64,000 nt of DNA from Diphasiastrum complanatum. Its lineage: Eukaryota; Streptophyta; Lycopodiopsida; Lycopodiales; Lycopodiaceae. Within the stretch, counting starts at the first letter, position 1, and the number at the start of each line of letters is the position of its first letter. Shown one piece after another: positions 10,886-22,140 of the stretch. Location of the stretch: positions 21,521,644-21,585,643 of the forward strand of contig CM055108.1 in assembly GCA_029204225.1 (NCBI GenBank), given 5' to 3'. The position numbers and the translations under genes were made by a program. Below the pieces are notes generated by a model. The model worked only from the letters and a program-made list of their open reading frames with translations, was not told where the DNA came from and ran no database searches.

Positions 10886-11341
10886 TCACAAATTTGCAAA
10901 AAAATTTGACATCACATACACTCTGTGTCTACGGTTGCCCAAAATTTTCCCTTGCCAATAGCTCAAGCCCGCCTCAACTATGGATTCAGTAATGTGGGTT
11001 GTCATGCTTTTTAGCATCGCACAACAATGTGTATGGATGTCTATTTTGTAAGTAGAGTTAGGAATTGAGAATTGGAAATTGTTTCCCATCGCTTCTATTT
11101 GTTGGAATACGTAACTGTCATAGTCATGAACCTTCAACTGGGACTTGGTATTTTCTTCTATCCTCCATCCACATGGCATCGTTGTTTCTTCGTTTAGATC
11201 TAGAATCAATATGCTCATTTCTTCATTTAAGTCGAGAACACTAAACACGGGAGTTGTCTTCACTTCTACCTTGTCCTCTTCAAGAGCTTGTTTTTGGTTA
11301 ATAGTTTCCCTCATTTTTTCATCCCTCGTAGCTCCTGACAA
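10886..11341 (-). pseudogene. Unrecognised protein (family copy B)
   Basis: This 151-residue minus-strand ORF ends with a segment parallel to copy A at 5900-6200. YDSYVFQQIEAMGNNFQFSI, PNSTYKID, CCAMLKSMTTHITESIVEAG and VYVMSNFFANL align with YETYLADKIDLLNNYFDFFL, PNSNRSYRF, FCAKLKEKTSKITDVIVEVG and VVFVVSPFFMEG. The N-terminal half is Glu/Lys-rich with two LDLNEE repeats. Function is unknown. The shared pattern is seen directly; that the two are members of one mobile or gene family is inferred. Confidence 0.55.
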
Positions 11342-12662
11342 ATTTCTACTTGTCTGGTCACAACATCACTACAATTCTTGCATGTGGTGGTATTCATACC
11401 TCCAACAAAGAGGTTATACACTCCACGTGTACGCTTTTTGGACATGACTCGCTTGTAGATTGTGGAGCTTGTGGGCCTTCCTATCATGGGCTCTTCCATT
11501 GAGCCCAACTTTTTCAAATTGATGAAACCCTCTGTTGTGGACATCCTTTTTTTCCCATGTCCCATTCGTGTTCTAGTCACATTATGTTGAAGAGAACGAA
11601 TGGATCCCCTCTTTGGCATAGATGTTTTTGTCAGCATTGCAAGAGTTCCAAAGGTGGTGTGTGCGTCTTGTAAAGCTATTGTCATCCTTATTAGCTCGGA
11701 TATTTTATTGTTAGATAGTGTTTGGGTCTTTGAGCGCAAGTTGATGAAGTTTTGATCTAATGTTTGGCAAAGGGTATTGGTTTTGATCATTAGCATCTCA
11801 ACCAACTGGAGGTGCTCAGGATTACTAGAGAACTATGCAAAATATCCTTATCTCCTCTACTTTTTGTTGGAGTTCATCCACTAGCACCATATATTCATGT
11901 GTATACTTTTTTACAGATTTTGACCAAACACTTTTTCACGAACTTTATGACAATACAAACAAGCTTCATAACTGGCCTTGACAAATGTGTCTGCAATTCC
12001 ATATTTCCTAACCCAAATGGACTTTATAGCATCTATAGTGTGTGCCAAACTCTTATGTTTTCCATCCACCACCTTAATGTGACAATCGTAAAAATTGTCT
12101 CTCCATTGTTATACATGTGGAATTAGTTTGGATAAATTATTTTTGAAACAAAGTCCTCTTCCATGATACATGGTTTGCACACAGATTTTTGTCTACATAT
12201 CCTTCCACCTATATCGGATATCATATTCTGAATTTAGTTTACCTTGTTTGCTTCAAAGAGTAGGCGTAAATGTAGGATCAACAACCAAAATTTTCACACA
12301 CGTTGAAAATGTGGCTTTCATAATATTGATAAAAATTAGATGGTATGATTGGGCATGAAATGTGAAGAATACGGAAGACGTGTGTTCTTTGTGGTCGACA
12401 TTAGGTGAGGAAGACCATACATCTGTTTTGATATGCCACCTCCATTCTCTTCTGGATAAAAGATCAATCCCTCCAAAGGGACATCCATGCCATCAACAAC
12501 ATCGAAGTCATTATCATTGTCGTATGAACAAAACAACATGTTTGTGAAGTAATGGCATGTATGAATCTCTGGAATGAACTCCTCCTCAACCATGTGGTAT
12601 GAAGGCCCTACGAAAATTGCAAGAATATCGTTGTTGTTATAATTTTGAGACTCCACACACAA
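11311..12662 (-). pseudogene. Upstream parts of the copy B locus (unknown function)
   Basis: Open minus-strand pieces at 11311-11805 and 12336-12662 lie upstream of copy B in the same orientation. The first is basic and polar, contains a possible coiled coil (TNTLCQTLDQNFINLRSKTQ) and a Cys pair CKNC. The second is acidic-aromatic (HTCHYFTNMLFCSYDNDNDF, then PLEGLIFYPEENGGG). Between them (about 11930-12100) is a frame with DAIKSIWVRKYGIADTFVKA and CLYCHKVREKVFG. Several stops and frame changes separate them. They may be exons of one decayed gene. No family is recognised. Confidence 0.35.
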
Positions 12663-12669
12663 AGCTCTC

Positions 12670-13470
12670 TTATTATGATGGAATGAAACTATTTTGTTGG
12701 TTATGGCGACATAACAATGTTACATGGATTCAGGTGAAGATTTAGTGCCCTCACGGTATATTAGTCAGCTTAACATATAAAAAGCAGCACATATAAAGTG
12801 TGGAGGACTTGGGTTTGTTATTTAGAGCCCAATCCCTCGTTCAAAAGACAGAGGGTTATCAGCCCATTGTCCTAGTTTAGATAACGTACCTGATTGTTCC
12901 AAGCCCCTAGTTTAGCATGCAATGTGATCATACAACATAGACACATATAAAAAATTCAATTGTGATTATTAAAATTATAATAGTATGAACAATAGTTGAA
13001 AAGTTGCCAAGAAACATACCTTCAATATGGAACCGAAAAACATTGTATTAAATACATGTCACTTGTATATCATCAAAATATGAGAAACAAAATTTGAAAA
13101 ACTGGATATATGAAACAATGGATACTTGACAAAATTTGAAAAACTGGATACATGAGAAACTGGATCAAGCAAGCAGAGTGGAGGGTCAAGAGACTAGTTA
13201 TGTTCTAAAGCTTTGTCTCTTGTGCATACTTTTGGAAAGTTATAGTTCAATATTTTAGCAATTGATGCTGCTTTGACAACATCAACCAATCATATGAAAA
13301 TTATGCAATATTGTGTATTGTCTCACTTTTGATGATTCATGTTTCTTGAAATGCAATACTAGGCCTTGACTTTTGTGCTGATACTCTAATGGAAAATGAT
13401 ATGCACAAAGGATTCCATGCAACCGGGAATTACATGATAAGGCTTAAGCTAAATGTGATGTAGTAAGGCT
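12670..13470. other. Non-coding stretch, nothing recognised
   Basis: AT-rich, with a short near-duplicate phrase (aaaatttgaaaaactggata at 13092 and 13134). No coding or element signature is seen. Confidence 0.6.
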
Positions 13471-13639
13471 CTTGGGAGATTACTCGACTCTCCTGTTTTG
13501 GGATTGATTAGCCCCAAGGTGTCAGGCAAGCTAAAAAAATAGTGGATGGCACCTATTGTATAGAATTACATCGTAATAAAGCATTAGGTGTCTTTAAACA
13601 AAGAGATTATTGAGTCCTATCCAACACAAAATAAGTTGT

Positions 13640-14920
13640 GTAATTGTACTTTTGCTCTTATTACTTGTGATTACTTGTCATTGATTCCATGTTGCATGTC
13701 ATTGCTTCATTCCCTTGAAATGATTGAAGCATTTTAGTACAACACTGATAATTAACCAACAAAGGTTATGGGCCCATGTAGTCAATCATAGTGGGTGAAA
13801 GTTAGGCAGGTGTCAGTCAAAGAGTGGGGAATCAAGAGGAATTCATAAACTTTATGGGATAGAATTTTTTCATTCTCGAGTTTGGCTATGGCAACAAAAT
13901 CGAGTCCGTTGATAGATTTCGAAGTATTAGAAAACTAGAGGGAACCAAGTATGCCAATTGGAGTTGGAGAACGAAGTAGATCTTGAAGGAAAGATGTAGT
14001 GAGAAGCATGGAATTGGATAGGTGGAAAGAGGTGATGAATGAAGAGTATCTCAATGAATTTGAGATACACTAGATGGATTGAAAGTAGCCTTGCATAAAA
14101 ACTAAACAAGACCATGTATGGAATAAAACACCCTTCCTAGACCAGGCCATGGTATGAGAGAATTGAGGCATTCTATAGTAGAGAGGGTTTTAAGAAGTGC
14201 CATAAAGACACAAATGTCTTCTTTGCCTGGAAGGGGAACAAAGTAATTGTTATAGCTATCTACATAATATCACATACTTATTTGCAACAATGTGATAATG
14301 TTGAATGAACACAAGTGGAAGCTAGTTTCTAAGTTTGAGTGGACTTAGAAGACATGCACTATTGTCTTGGAAGACAAATAAAGAGATAGAGAAGAAAAAG
14401 GCTGTCAAGATTGAGGCAAGAAACGTATATCCAAGACATCTATAGAGATTCAACATGACTAATTTTCACTTAGTGAAAAAACCTATGGAATGTCGGATAA
14501 GGCTTTGTAAACAAATGTTCCCACAAAATAAGGATAAAGAAACAAAAATGGAGTAGTATCCATATAGAAGCCTATAATAGGGTCCCTAATGTACACAATG
14601 TTGTGTACAATGTGACATTGCTAATGTTGTGCGGAAATTAAGCCACCTCCTTTTGAACCCAGGACGAGTATGATCTTAAAGTCAAATGACTAGTATGAGA
14701 GGAAATGACGAGATAGGAATCACATATGTAGAGACAAAATTTGAGGTTGAAGGCTATTTGTGTATGCTTATATATAATTAATTATTTTATTGTAGTTTTG
14801 CTTTCATTATGTGTGATTGATTCCCTACTATGTGCCATTGCTTCATTCCCATGAATTGTGAAAGCATTCAGGGACAACATCGGTAATTAACTAAAAGGGG
14901 ACACGACCCTATTAGGTTTG
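13640..14920 (+). mobile_element. Compact degenerate copia element
   Basis: Copia phrases occur in order on the + strand. A gag start reads EGTKYANWSWRTK (about 13938-13976). An RT segment reads IEAFYSREGFKKCHKDTNVF and WKGNKVIVIAIY (14162-14270), then RFNMTNFHLVKKPMECRIRL and YPYRSLIIGSLMYTML (14447-14610). Protease and integrase are missing. Flanking blocks at 13640-13770 and 14780-14920 resemble each other (ttcattccc, gaagcatt/aaagcattc, ggtaattaac/ataattaacc) and may be LTR ends. A copia origin is well supported; the exact ends are not. Confidence 0.7.
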
Positions 14921-14968
14921 CTAACGGTACACATGAATGTGAAGAGACTTAGGTTTGATATTAGCCTC

Positions 14969-15230
14969 TTAGAGTCTGGGTTTAAAATGATTAATTAAAG
15001 TGTTTAAAGGTTGCGTAGTACGATATGTGTCCAGTTCTACTATTTTCATAGACGAAGATGCGGTCATTTTTAGAAAATTGTCCAGAATCATTTGCACCAT
15101 CTTGGGCACCATCTCGTCTTCTAAATTGAAGTAAAGAGAACCATGTGACGAGGAGCTTGGCATAGAAGAGGCAACGGAGACGGAGGAGCTGGCCATTGGC
15201 AGAAGAAGGATACAATCCAGAATGCAAGAA
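14969..15230 (-). CDS. Small hypothetical ORF, Ser-rich start
   Basis: A 75-codon minus-strand ORF starts MASSSVSVASSMPSSSSHGS and continues NLEDEMVPKMVQMILDNFLK. The serine-rich beginning and amphipathic middle could be a real N-terminus, but there is no homologous family that I recognise, no clear promoter, and an overlapping frame is open as well. It may be chance. Confidence 0.15.
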
Positions 15231-15239
15231 CCTCGACCT

Positions 15240-16560
15240 CCCGGGTAGGCTTGGAAGTTGAAATTTCTAGACTACATGTACCAAAACGAGGAACCAAAAA
15301 CTAGACAAAACCACTATGACTAAACCTTAGACTATAGACACACAAACATCTAAATTGATCATCAGAGCTTGCTAAAGTAGCACAAAAACATAGTGAGTGA
15401 AGAATGCAACAACCTCGACAAAACCTTACAAATACATAGGAGGAGAAGAGCTCCAAACTGGACCAGATCATGCAAGGTAAAATTTCCACACATCATCCTT
15501 GGAAGAGAAAGTTTTATCAAACAAAAAACAGTACTAGGACAATGCTGAAATCTTTTGTGCAGGCAAAGAACAATACAACTTGGAAACAAACTCATGACTA
15601 TGTTGCTATAACAACAATCAACATCACAAGTCCTTGAAAGTTAATCTGGATGGAGGTGCATCATTTTTACTTGGTTTCCTGAATGAAAGTTCTAAACCTT
15701 CTCAGCTTTCACTGTTATTTGATTGATATTAATGACTCTTTTTGCTAAAAAATGCAATGGAAGATTACAAAAGTCATTACCGACATTGTAGTAAAGGGCT
15801 TTAGGTCATAAAAGGTGGGAAATTTGATGGGAAAAAGAGCAGAAGGTTTTAGTGCATCAGAAGATGAGCAACCTAAGCAATGAAAACACATCCATACATG
15901 AAAACAATGAGGTTCTTTTCTCCTTTTTGACCTGCAGTTCCAAAATCCAGCACCAATCTGCTCCCTCTGCGCTCCCTCTCTTTCAGCAAAAACAACAAGA
16001 ACATAAACAACCCACAATGATAAACAATGGTAGCTTTTGTGGCTCTCCTATGCCCAAGCTTGGAATTTGACGTGCACCCCTACCTTTCACCATGATGTGC
16101 CTTTTTTCTTTTTACCTTTCAATTGGCATGTAAAATGCAAGGGTACCTTTCAAATAAAAATAAGTATGAGCCTTTCAATCACTTATAAATATAATCCTAT
16201 TATGTTTTACAATAACATTTCAAAAATTTCAAACTAGCATGACATTTGAGTTTTTAAATTTACCTTTTAAATGGAAGGGCAATTTTTAAGTTGTCATTCA
16301 AACGACATGCTTTTAAAAATTTTGCCTTTCTTTGAAAGGCAAACTAGCCTTTGATATGTATTGTAGCTTGCAAATGCCAAGCTTTGCCTTTGCCCTCAGT
16401 AGAAGCATATGTGCATTCATGGCCACAGTGCATAGTAGCTTTTCCTCGTTCAGCTGAAATGCATTGTTGAAATGCCTATTCCTTCACCAAAACCAACACA
16501 GCCCCTTCAAAATAAAACAACAAGTCATGACTCTTCAACAAAACAACATCTAAAACACTA
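15240..16560. other. Stretch without recognised genes
   Basis: Several short ORFs exist on both strands, but none shows a known motif or codon pattern. A CCTTTCAA-type phrase recurs (16080-16340: tacctttca, cctttcaatt, tacctttcaaat, cctttcaatc), suggesting low-grade repetition. Confidence 0.5.
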
Positions 16561-16850
16561 CCCATCCGCATCCACAGCGCTGCCCTGGGCCTCACCCATT
16601 CCCCACCACTTAGCGCAATGCCACTGGTTCGCCCCTTGACCCCCTACTCATGCTAGTAAGCGCCAAGTTGGTCCCCCCCCCCGACAAACCTCCAAGTCTT
16701 GTACATCTGTGTGTAAACTTGCCCTCCCATTCTACGAGGACCCTGGCCAGAACAGGGGTAAGTGAAGTCTGAAGACACATGGCATCTGGCTGTCGTCTAC
16801 GTGTGAAAACACCCTTAATAGTACCCATCACTTGCATTTTGCCACCTTAT
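16560..16850. other. GC-richer island, no gene recognised
   Basis: This interval is notably more GC-rich than its neighbours and contains a run of ten C at 16673-16682. A 75-codon minus ORF crosses it but shows no family motif. It could be an element fragment. Confidence 0.3.
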
Positions 16851-16989
16851 ATACTTGTAATGAATACCCAAGTGTATATTCTATCCAATTTGAGATAAAT
16901 TAAAAAGCATTATCTGTCGTTGCCTCTCCCAGCTTCCATTGCGCCAGCCACCCTGCCCATTCTGCTTGCTCTGCACTTCCATCGTGCCA

Positions 16990-17352
16990 TAGAACCCACG
17001 ATTCTCATAACCGTGGGATGAACCGTACCACGGTTCATGAACCGTAGTACGGTTCCTCTATTTTATTATTTAGCTACCCATTTCCTCCCAAAACCCCTCC
17101 CAAGGCATTTTTTGTCCTCATTTCACATATTTCTTTTGGCTACTGTACTTTGTTTGCTATTGTATGCTACTGTACTAATCTGTACACACTCCTTAATTTT
17201 TTTGGCACTTTTTTGAGCCATTTTTGGGGGTGGGAAACGAAAAATAATTAATTAATTAATTGATTGATTAATTGTACGGTTCTCCCCAAAACAATTTGAG
17301 AACCGTACGATTCTCAAAACCGTGGTGAACCATCCATGGTTCATAAATTCTA
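16990..17352. mobile_element. MITE-like element with inverted subterminal repeats
   Basis: Both ends are packed with inverted copies of (g)aaccgt-acggttc. The left end has aaccgtggg, gaaccgtaccacggttc and gaaccgtagtacggttcc; the right end has gtacggttctcc, gagaaccgtacg and aaccgtggtgaacc. Both ends finish with the inverted ATAGAA / TTCTAT. The middle is AT-rich with (ATTA)n-like sequence and no ORF. This layout resembles a non-autonomous hAT-type element. The 8-bp flanks (tcgtgcca and tcattgta) match at only 4 of 8 positions, so a target duplication is not convincing. Confidence 0.5.
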
Positions 17353-17642
17353 TCATTGTATATAATGATATTATAATCATTAATACAATATTTCAATAGG
17401 AAACTAACTGAATTGATAGGTCAATCATATCTAAAAATTTGATTTTCCATTTGAATTCTAATTTATTATATATGAATTTCGCATTGTATATGAAATTGGA
17501 ATTGATACATACCTTTTTCGCCACCATGCGCCAAATTCTTCAAAACAAACTTTTCAAGCTGTTGCCTTGAGCTCATGATTTTTATCTTTAGGAAGTTTCA
17601 ATAATTGGTGACTCTCATGTGCTTTTGTGCCTCTTTCCAAGA

Positions 17643-17755
17643 GATCACCTTCCTTCTCCTGCTCTCATTCTTGATAGGATAACTGGACTTTATCCCTACA
17701 CACGAAATTCCACGGATCACCTCCCTTCTCCTGCTCTCATTCTTGATAGGATAAC
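17643..17755 (+). repeat. 41-bp direct duplication
   Basis: Copies at 17643-17683 and 17715-17755 (gatcacct..cttctcctgctc to gataggataac) differ at one base, with a 72-bp period. The near identity implies a recent local duplication. Confidence 0.9.
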
Positions 17756-17759
17756 GTAT

Positions 17760-19160
17760 CAAAAGCATCACTAGCCCTCTGAGCTTTCCTATATTTAACC
17801 TCTATCTTCAAATCTTTCTGTCAATCAATAATATTCTGGGTAAGAAATGCAAAGAGCAACATAATGATTTTCATGTGAATACCACCGGCGAAGGATATGG
17901 ATTGTTCAAAACTTAGTGAGATGCACAGACTAGGCAAAATGCACCAAGCAGCACAAGGCCATCATTTAAATGGTATGGCTTCCCTCATTGCAACAAGGAA
18001 AGTCTACACAACAAGACAGTCTCTTATCTTGAACACAATGAAAGCTGAATCAATTCTCCTCTCGGCTGAATGATACACTCTTCTACATGATGAACTGTAT
18101 GTTCAGAGGAAAGAGGTGCGCTTATGGATTCTAGAGTAATATTGACAGCGATTATGCACTCATAAGAACCAATAAAGCTCCGTCCGTGCCAATGGCGGGT
18201 GTAGTATTGCATCCATAGGACAAACGCACAGTGACACTATAGTCCAAGCAAAAAAGATCCATGAGAAAATGGATACACATGAACTTGCAGAAATTGTATG
18301 CACTGATTTCTATCTGGATATGTTCGAAAGGATAAATGAGAAAGCTCACAGAAGTGCTTGGGTAAGTGCAGATGCAGTCATCCTGTGCTGCCAAGGGAAG
18401 CAATACGATCTGCCTTTCCCAAAATAATGCAGCTGCTGCAAAACCAGATGGTCTTGCATCCACAATCATAGCTTAGAAAGTTGCGAGTTCTCAAAAATAT
18501 AGTCGTGCGACTCCTTAGGCTATTGCTTCAGAGAGGTATCTTTCTTCCAATCCGCATCTTCACGGCCAGATTTGATCATATATCAGATTCACAATACAAA
18601 AGACTTTGTATTTGCTGATAGCAGCGCCCTACATCAATATCTCCAGTATTCAAGCTCCTCCTACCACCTGCACTCATCTGCGAGAAGCCATATCCCAGAG
18701 TTCTCTCAACGGCGGCCCTCTTCACGCGCACCATATCGCGAGCGGTGCCCGGAACCCCACCTCGCGACCTTACCCTCTTCGCGCGCAGCATACCTCCGAA
18801 ATAACGAAAAAAAGAAAATGCGCAGATTCTAGTATTTTAAAAACACACAATTGATTTAATAAGAAATTCACACATGGCTCACTCTCTTTCAAAAAAAACG
18901 GTAGAAATCCATAGTACCCTAAAATTGTAACCACATGATTTTTAATGGGCAAATGTCGCCCTCCCAGGTCATTTCGTTGAGGAAGGGCCTTCGACCGAGG
19001 GCGGGAGGTGGGCCTTCCTTAGCGTGAAAACGTTTTTTACGTGTTTTTTTTTTAACCTGTTTCTTTGCCGTTATTTTCTTTTTAGCATTTTTTACTTTTT
19101 TTTAAACCTGTTTTTTTGTTGTTAATTTTTTTCCATATGCTCCTTCCGTGCAAAAGGTTA
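17760..19160. other. Stretch without recognised genes
   Basis: It contains a GC-rich patch (about 18660-18800) with ORFs on both strands but no recognised motif, and a poly-T-rich block (19020-19130). The patch could be a 5' exon or an element scrap; nothing decides. Confidence 0.4.
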
Positions 19161-19169
19161 TGTAAACTT

Positions 19170-19212
19170 TTTTTACATGCACCTTCCGCATCCCGAAAGG
19201 TGCATGTAAAAA
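19170..19212. repeat. Perfect 16-bp inverted repeat (hairpin)
   Basis: The arm tttttacatgcacctt (19170-19185) is exactly complementary to aaggtgcatgtaaaaa (19197-19212) with an 11-bp spacer. It would form a strong cruciform or RNA hairpin. No adjacent gene explains it as a terminator. Confidence 0.85.
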
Positions 19213-20034
19213 ATTTATTAAAAAACGGAGACGCGCCGATTACATTCTTTGACCTGCGTTCATTTTTTTCATAAAAATGTTAAACATGATTTTACATAAC
19301 CAAAAGGCAGCAACACCTCGCGCGACAGCACAAAAATTGCAAAAATGATTATGATGGAGGGGGAACGCTCAAAGGAACTGTCTAAGGAGGTGTCCTTTTG
19401 GGTCGAAATTATTCTTTTCTTTTTTTTTTTGTGAATAGTTTTTACACGCATGCACCTTTAGTTTGTAAGAACATTTTCTAGCATGTGCCTTTATACAAAA
19501 ACAAATTTGTTTTATGATTATTGCTTTGACGAACATTGCATTTTCCCATACAAACTTGCTAATTAGGAAAAAAATTTGTTTTTTCCTAGGCATAATGGCA
19601 AACGAAGAAGTATTCATTCTTGGAGAAAATTTTCCCTCCTCTCCTGAAATGCAACTAGTGTCTCCCGATGTGGGATGACCGATTGACCATAATCAATTGC
19701 TTCACACTTTCAGTAAAGCCATATTGGAACTTCTCCAAAGCAATAAACAATAAAACGCAATACCTTTTTAATCAGTTACAATCCATTAACTCTAACAACT
19801 TAGGCTATCAACCGTACATGTTTACAAGTGACAAGAAATTTAAACGTCCCGAAGTTGTTAAAGATTGGATAAATCGTTAGTCAAGCTAGTTAAGCTTGCA
19901 CAATGTCCTAGAGGAGAAACGAATATCATTAGTCTTGTTGTTTGTAGGTAAGACTTTCTCTTGGTGGAGTGTTGTGAATTTAACGAGATGTTGGATGTGT
20001 AGATTATAACTACAGTATATCTACTCTTAAAAGT

Positions 20035-20047
20035 TGGTATCAGAGCA
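20035..20047 (+). other. Retrotransposon primer-binding site
   Basis: TGGTATCAGAGCA is complementary to the 3' end of plant initiator tRNA-Met and marks the start of internal sequence after a 5' LTR. The presumed LTR lies to the left (roughly 19650-20034), but its left end is not found and the downstream gag is missing. Confidence 0.7.
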
Positions 20048-20119
20048 TTTGTGATTAGGGCACTAGTCAACAATTAAAGTACATAAACAAGTGCTTAAGG
20101 ATCCAAATGCGGTCGATAG

Positions 20120-20740
20120 CGTGATGGAAGGGTTGTCAATCAGCAATACTAATACAAGGGTGGTAGATCCAAGGGACCGACCTCAACAGATTCAGACGAT
20201 CTTCAAGCTCGAATCCACACTCATGCATTCATGCATTATCTGATTAGCCTTTACACTGATGTGCTATTGAATATTTACACATGATAGTAGTACAATTACA
20301 AGAATGCTTAATGGATAGATTTACAATTTGGATTAATGCATTACGTGTTGTTAGCAGTCACTATTGAGTAAATCTGTTTTGTTGGAGATTTTGAAGAAAT
20401 CATAGGAGCGTGAAAATAGATGGTCAAATTGACAGTCAACCATCAAATCAATACTTGATAGTCAACTCGATAACAGCTTCGACAATAGGCTTGAAAATTG
20501 TCGATTTGCCTGTCTTTGATGGATTCAACAAATGTCGATTAGAGTAGATTCGATGATTGTCGGTTTGAGGTATGTCAAGCTAATATATGTTTGCGATTTT
20601 TGTGTATTTTTGTAGACTGTTCGCAAACACGTGTATTTTTATAGAGGATGCAACTGTACAAGTATTTATAACAAATGAATGGATCTAGATTAGCTGTAAG
20701 ATTAGGGATGGAGAGGATAGGAATCCAACACCCCTTCTTT
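20120..20740 (-). repeat. 3' LTR and polypurine tract of a minus-strand copia element
   Basis: On the minus strand a purine run (aaagaagggg, 20731-20740) is followed by TGTTGGATTCC starting at 20730, as at a copia polypurine tract and LTR. A TATA box (TATAAATAC) lies at about 20662-20670 on the minus strand. The LTR continues to lower coordinates; its far end is not defined. It directly follows the RNase H relic. Confidence 0.65.
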
Positions 20741-20809
20741 ATAATCTAGATCCTTGAATGTGTTGGTCTTCAAGTTCAAGATAGTACAAAAACTCATGTG
20801 TGCTTCTTA

Positions 20810-21297
20810 ACTTAATCCTTTTGTAAATATATTAGCTGCCATGTATTGGGTTTTGCAATCTTTCAGACTTATCTCCTTGTTGAGTATTTTGCTCCTGATT
20901 TAGTGGTACTTAATCTCAATGTGCCTGCTCCTAGAATGAAATCTAGAATTAATCGATAATGCAATAGTACTTTGATTTTTCCACTAAATAATTGTCAGAG
21001 ACCAATATCAAACAATAAGTTTCTCAAACAGAGTACCTCTTTGGTAGCCTAAGAAGCTGCAATATACTCCGCTTTTCTTGAGTTGATTGCAATGGAGGTC
21101 TATTTTTGACTATTCTAGGACATCGGACCATTATTGAGTAGGAAGACAAATCCAGAAGTGGATTTTCTTGTGTCAATATTGTCTTCCCAATTCACATATG
21201 TATATCCATGCAATATATGGTTGTTGGGTGGATCATTCTCTCCATAACAGATGCAAGCATTAGGCCAAAAGGACCTTATAAGAATTCGTGCAAACAT
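20810..21297 (-). pseudogene. copia RNase H fragment
   Basis: Reading minus, the frame has GYTYVNWEDNIDTRKSTSGF and VFLLNNGPMS. Across a stop come SIAINSRKAEYIAAS and ATKEVLCLRNLLFDIG, then RHIEIKYH and AANIFTKGLS, in typical copia RNase H order. Stops interrupt after PMS and within the later part. It ends about 80 bp before the polypurine tract of the adjacent LTR. Upstream, the RT is missing and is replaced by unrelated repeat sequence (21300-21640). Confidence 0.88.
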
Positions 21298-21299
21298 CT

Positions 21300-21640
21300 C
21301 TTTTGTATTATTAAAATATTATAATACTATTTTCAACTAATACATTTGAATCGCCATAACTTTTTAATCGTAGCTCAAAAGTATGTCACATATGATACCG
21401 AGTGCTTTCCAACGCACCAAATTTCGTTAAATTCGGACTTACCACAATTGTGTCATTTTTAATGTGGACTCAAAAAGTTACGTTACGTAGATTTCAAATT
21501 TGAGTGTTTTGATTGGTCCATGTGTAAGAAAAATTTGAGAAAACATATAAATAGAATATTTACAAAGGGTCTTTTTTGGATGTAGAACTCCTCTAATGAT
21601 TGGGTCTGGTGGAGATCATTGTATACATGTGGGATCCGAT
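21300..21640. repeat. Dispersed repeat segment
   Basis: The block ttacgttacgtag..ttgatt at about 21478-21545 recurs nearly unchanged at 33504-33569 in this window. Upstream phrases (cgccataactttttaatcg, ccgagtgctttccaacgcac) resemble the internal untranslated repeats near 33070-33390 in style. It interrupts the copia relic between RNase H and linker sequence. Confidence 0.6.
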
Positions 21641-21701
21641 TAATGATTGATATGGATATCCCTTCATTTCATCACTTCTCCTCTTTAGATTGAGGGCATT
21701 G

Positions 21702-22140
21702 CTAGGTCATGTGAAAGATAATGAGCATACTCATCAATGAATCAAATAGGTCGGTTTGAGTCCTTGTCGATCTCTTGGGAGGTGCTAGTGGTTTCAAAAT
21801 TTGATCTTGTATCGGTTTCTCTTGAGTTGCAGCTTCTTGGTCTTCTTTTGAATCTAACTGTATAGCCTTACTACTTGAAGGAATTGACATGGTATTTTGA
21901 TATTCATCAGCTTTCAAGGTAGAGTTGATAGACTGAATCTGGTTCTTGCCAAACTTGAATATCTCTCCTTACTCCATTCGGGCATTATTCAATTTTAGCT
22001 TCAAAACCTTGATTGTAAATGGACTTGACATCTCGAATTGCTCTCTTAGTATATCCCAAGGCTTCTTTCATGGAACTACATTGCTAATATGCATAATGAT
22101 GTGTTCCTTCACTGATAAGTTGATGAAGATTAGCATTGGG
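21702..22140 (-). pseudogene. copia integrase-RT linker remnant
   Basis: The minus ORF 21702-21917 contains LAPPKRSTRTQTD, the PP(K/R)RSTR-type phrase that precedes RT in copia polyproteins, preceded by a polar low-complexity stretch. Further upstream (22140-21930) a frame reads MKEALGYTKRAIRDVKSIYN. It is consistent with the same element as the RNase H and LTR to the left, interrupted by the 21300-21640 repeat. Confidence 0.6.
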
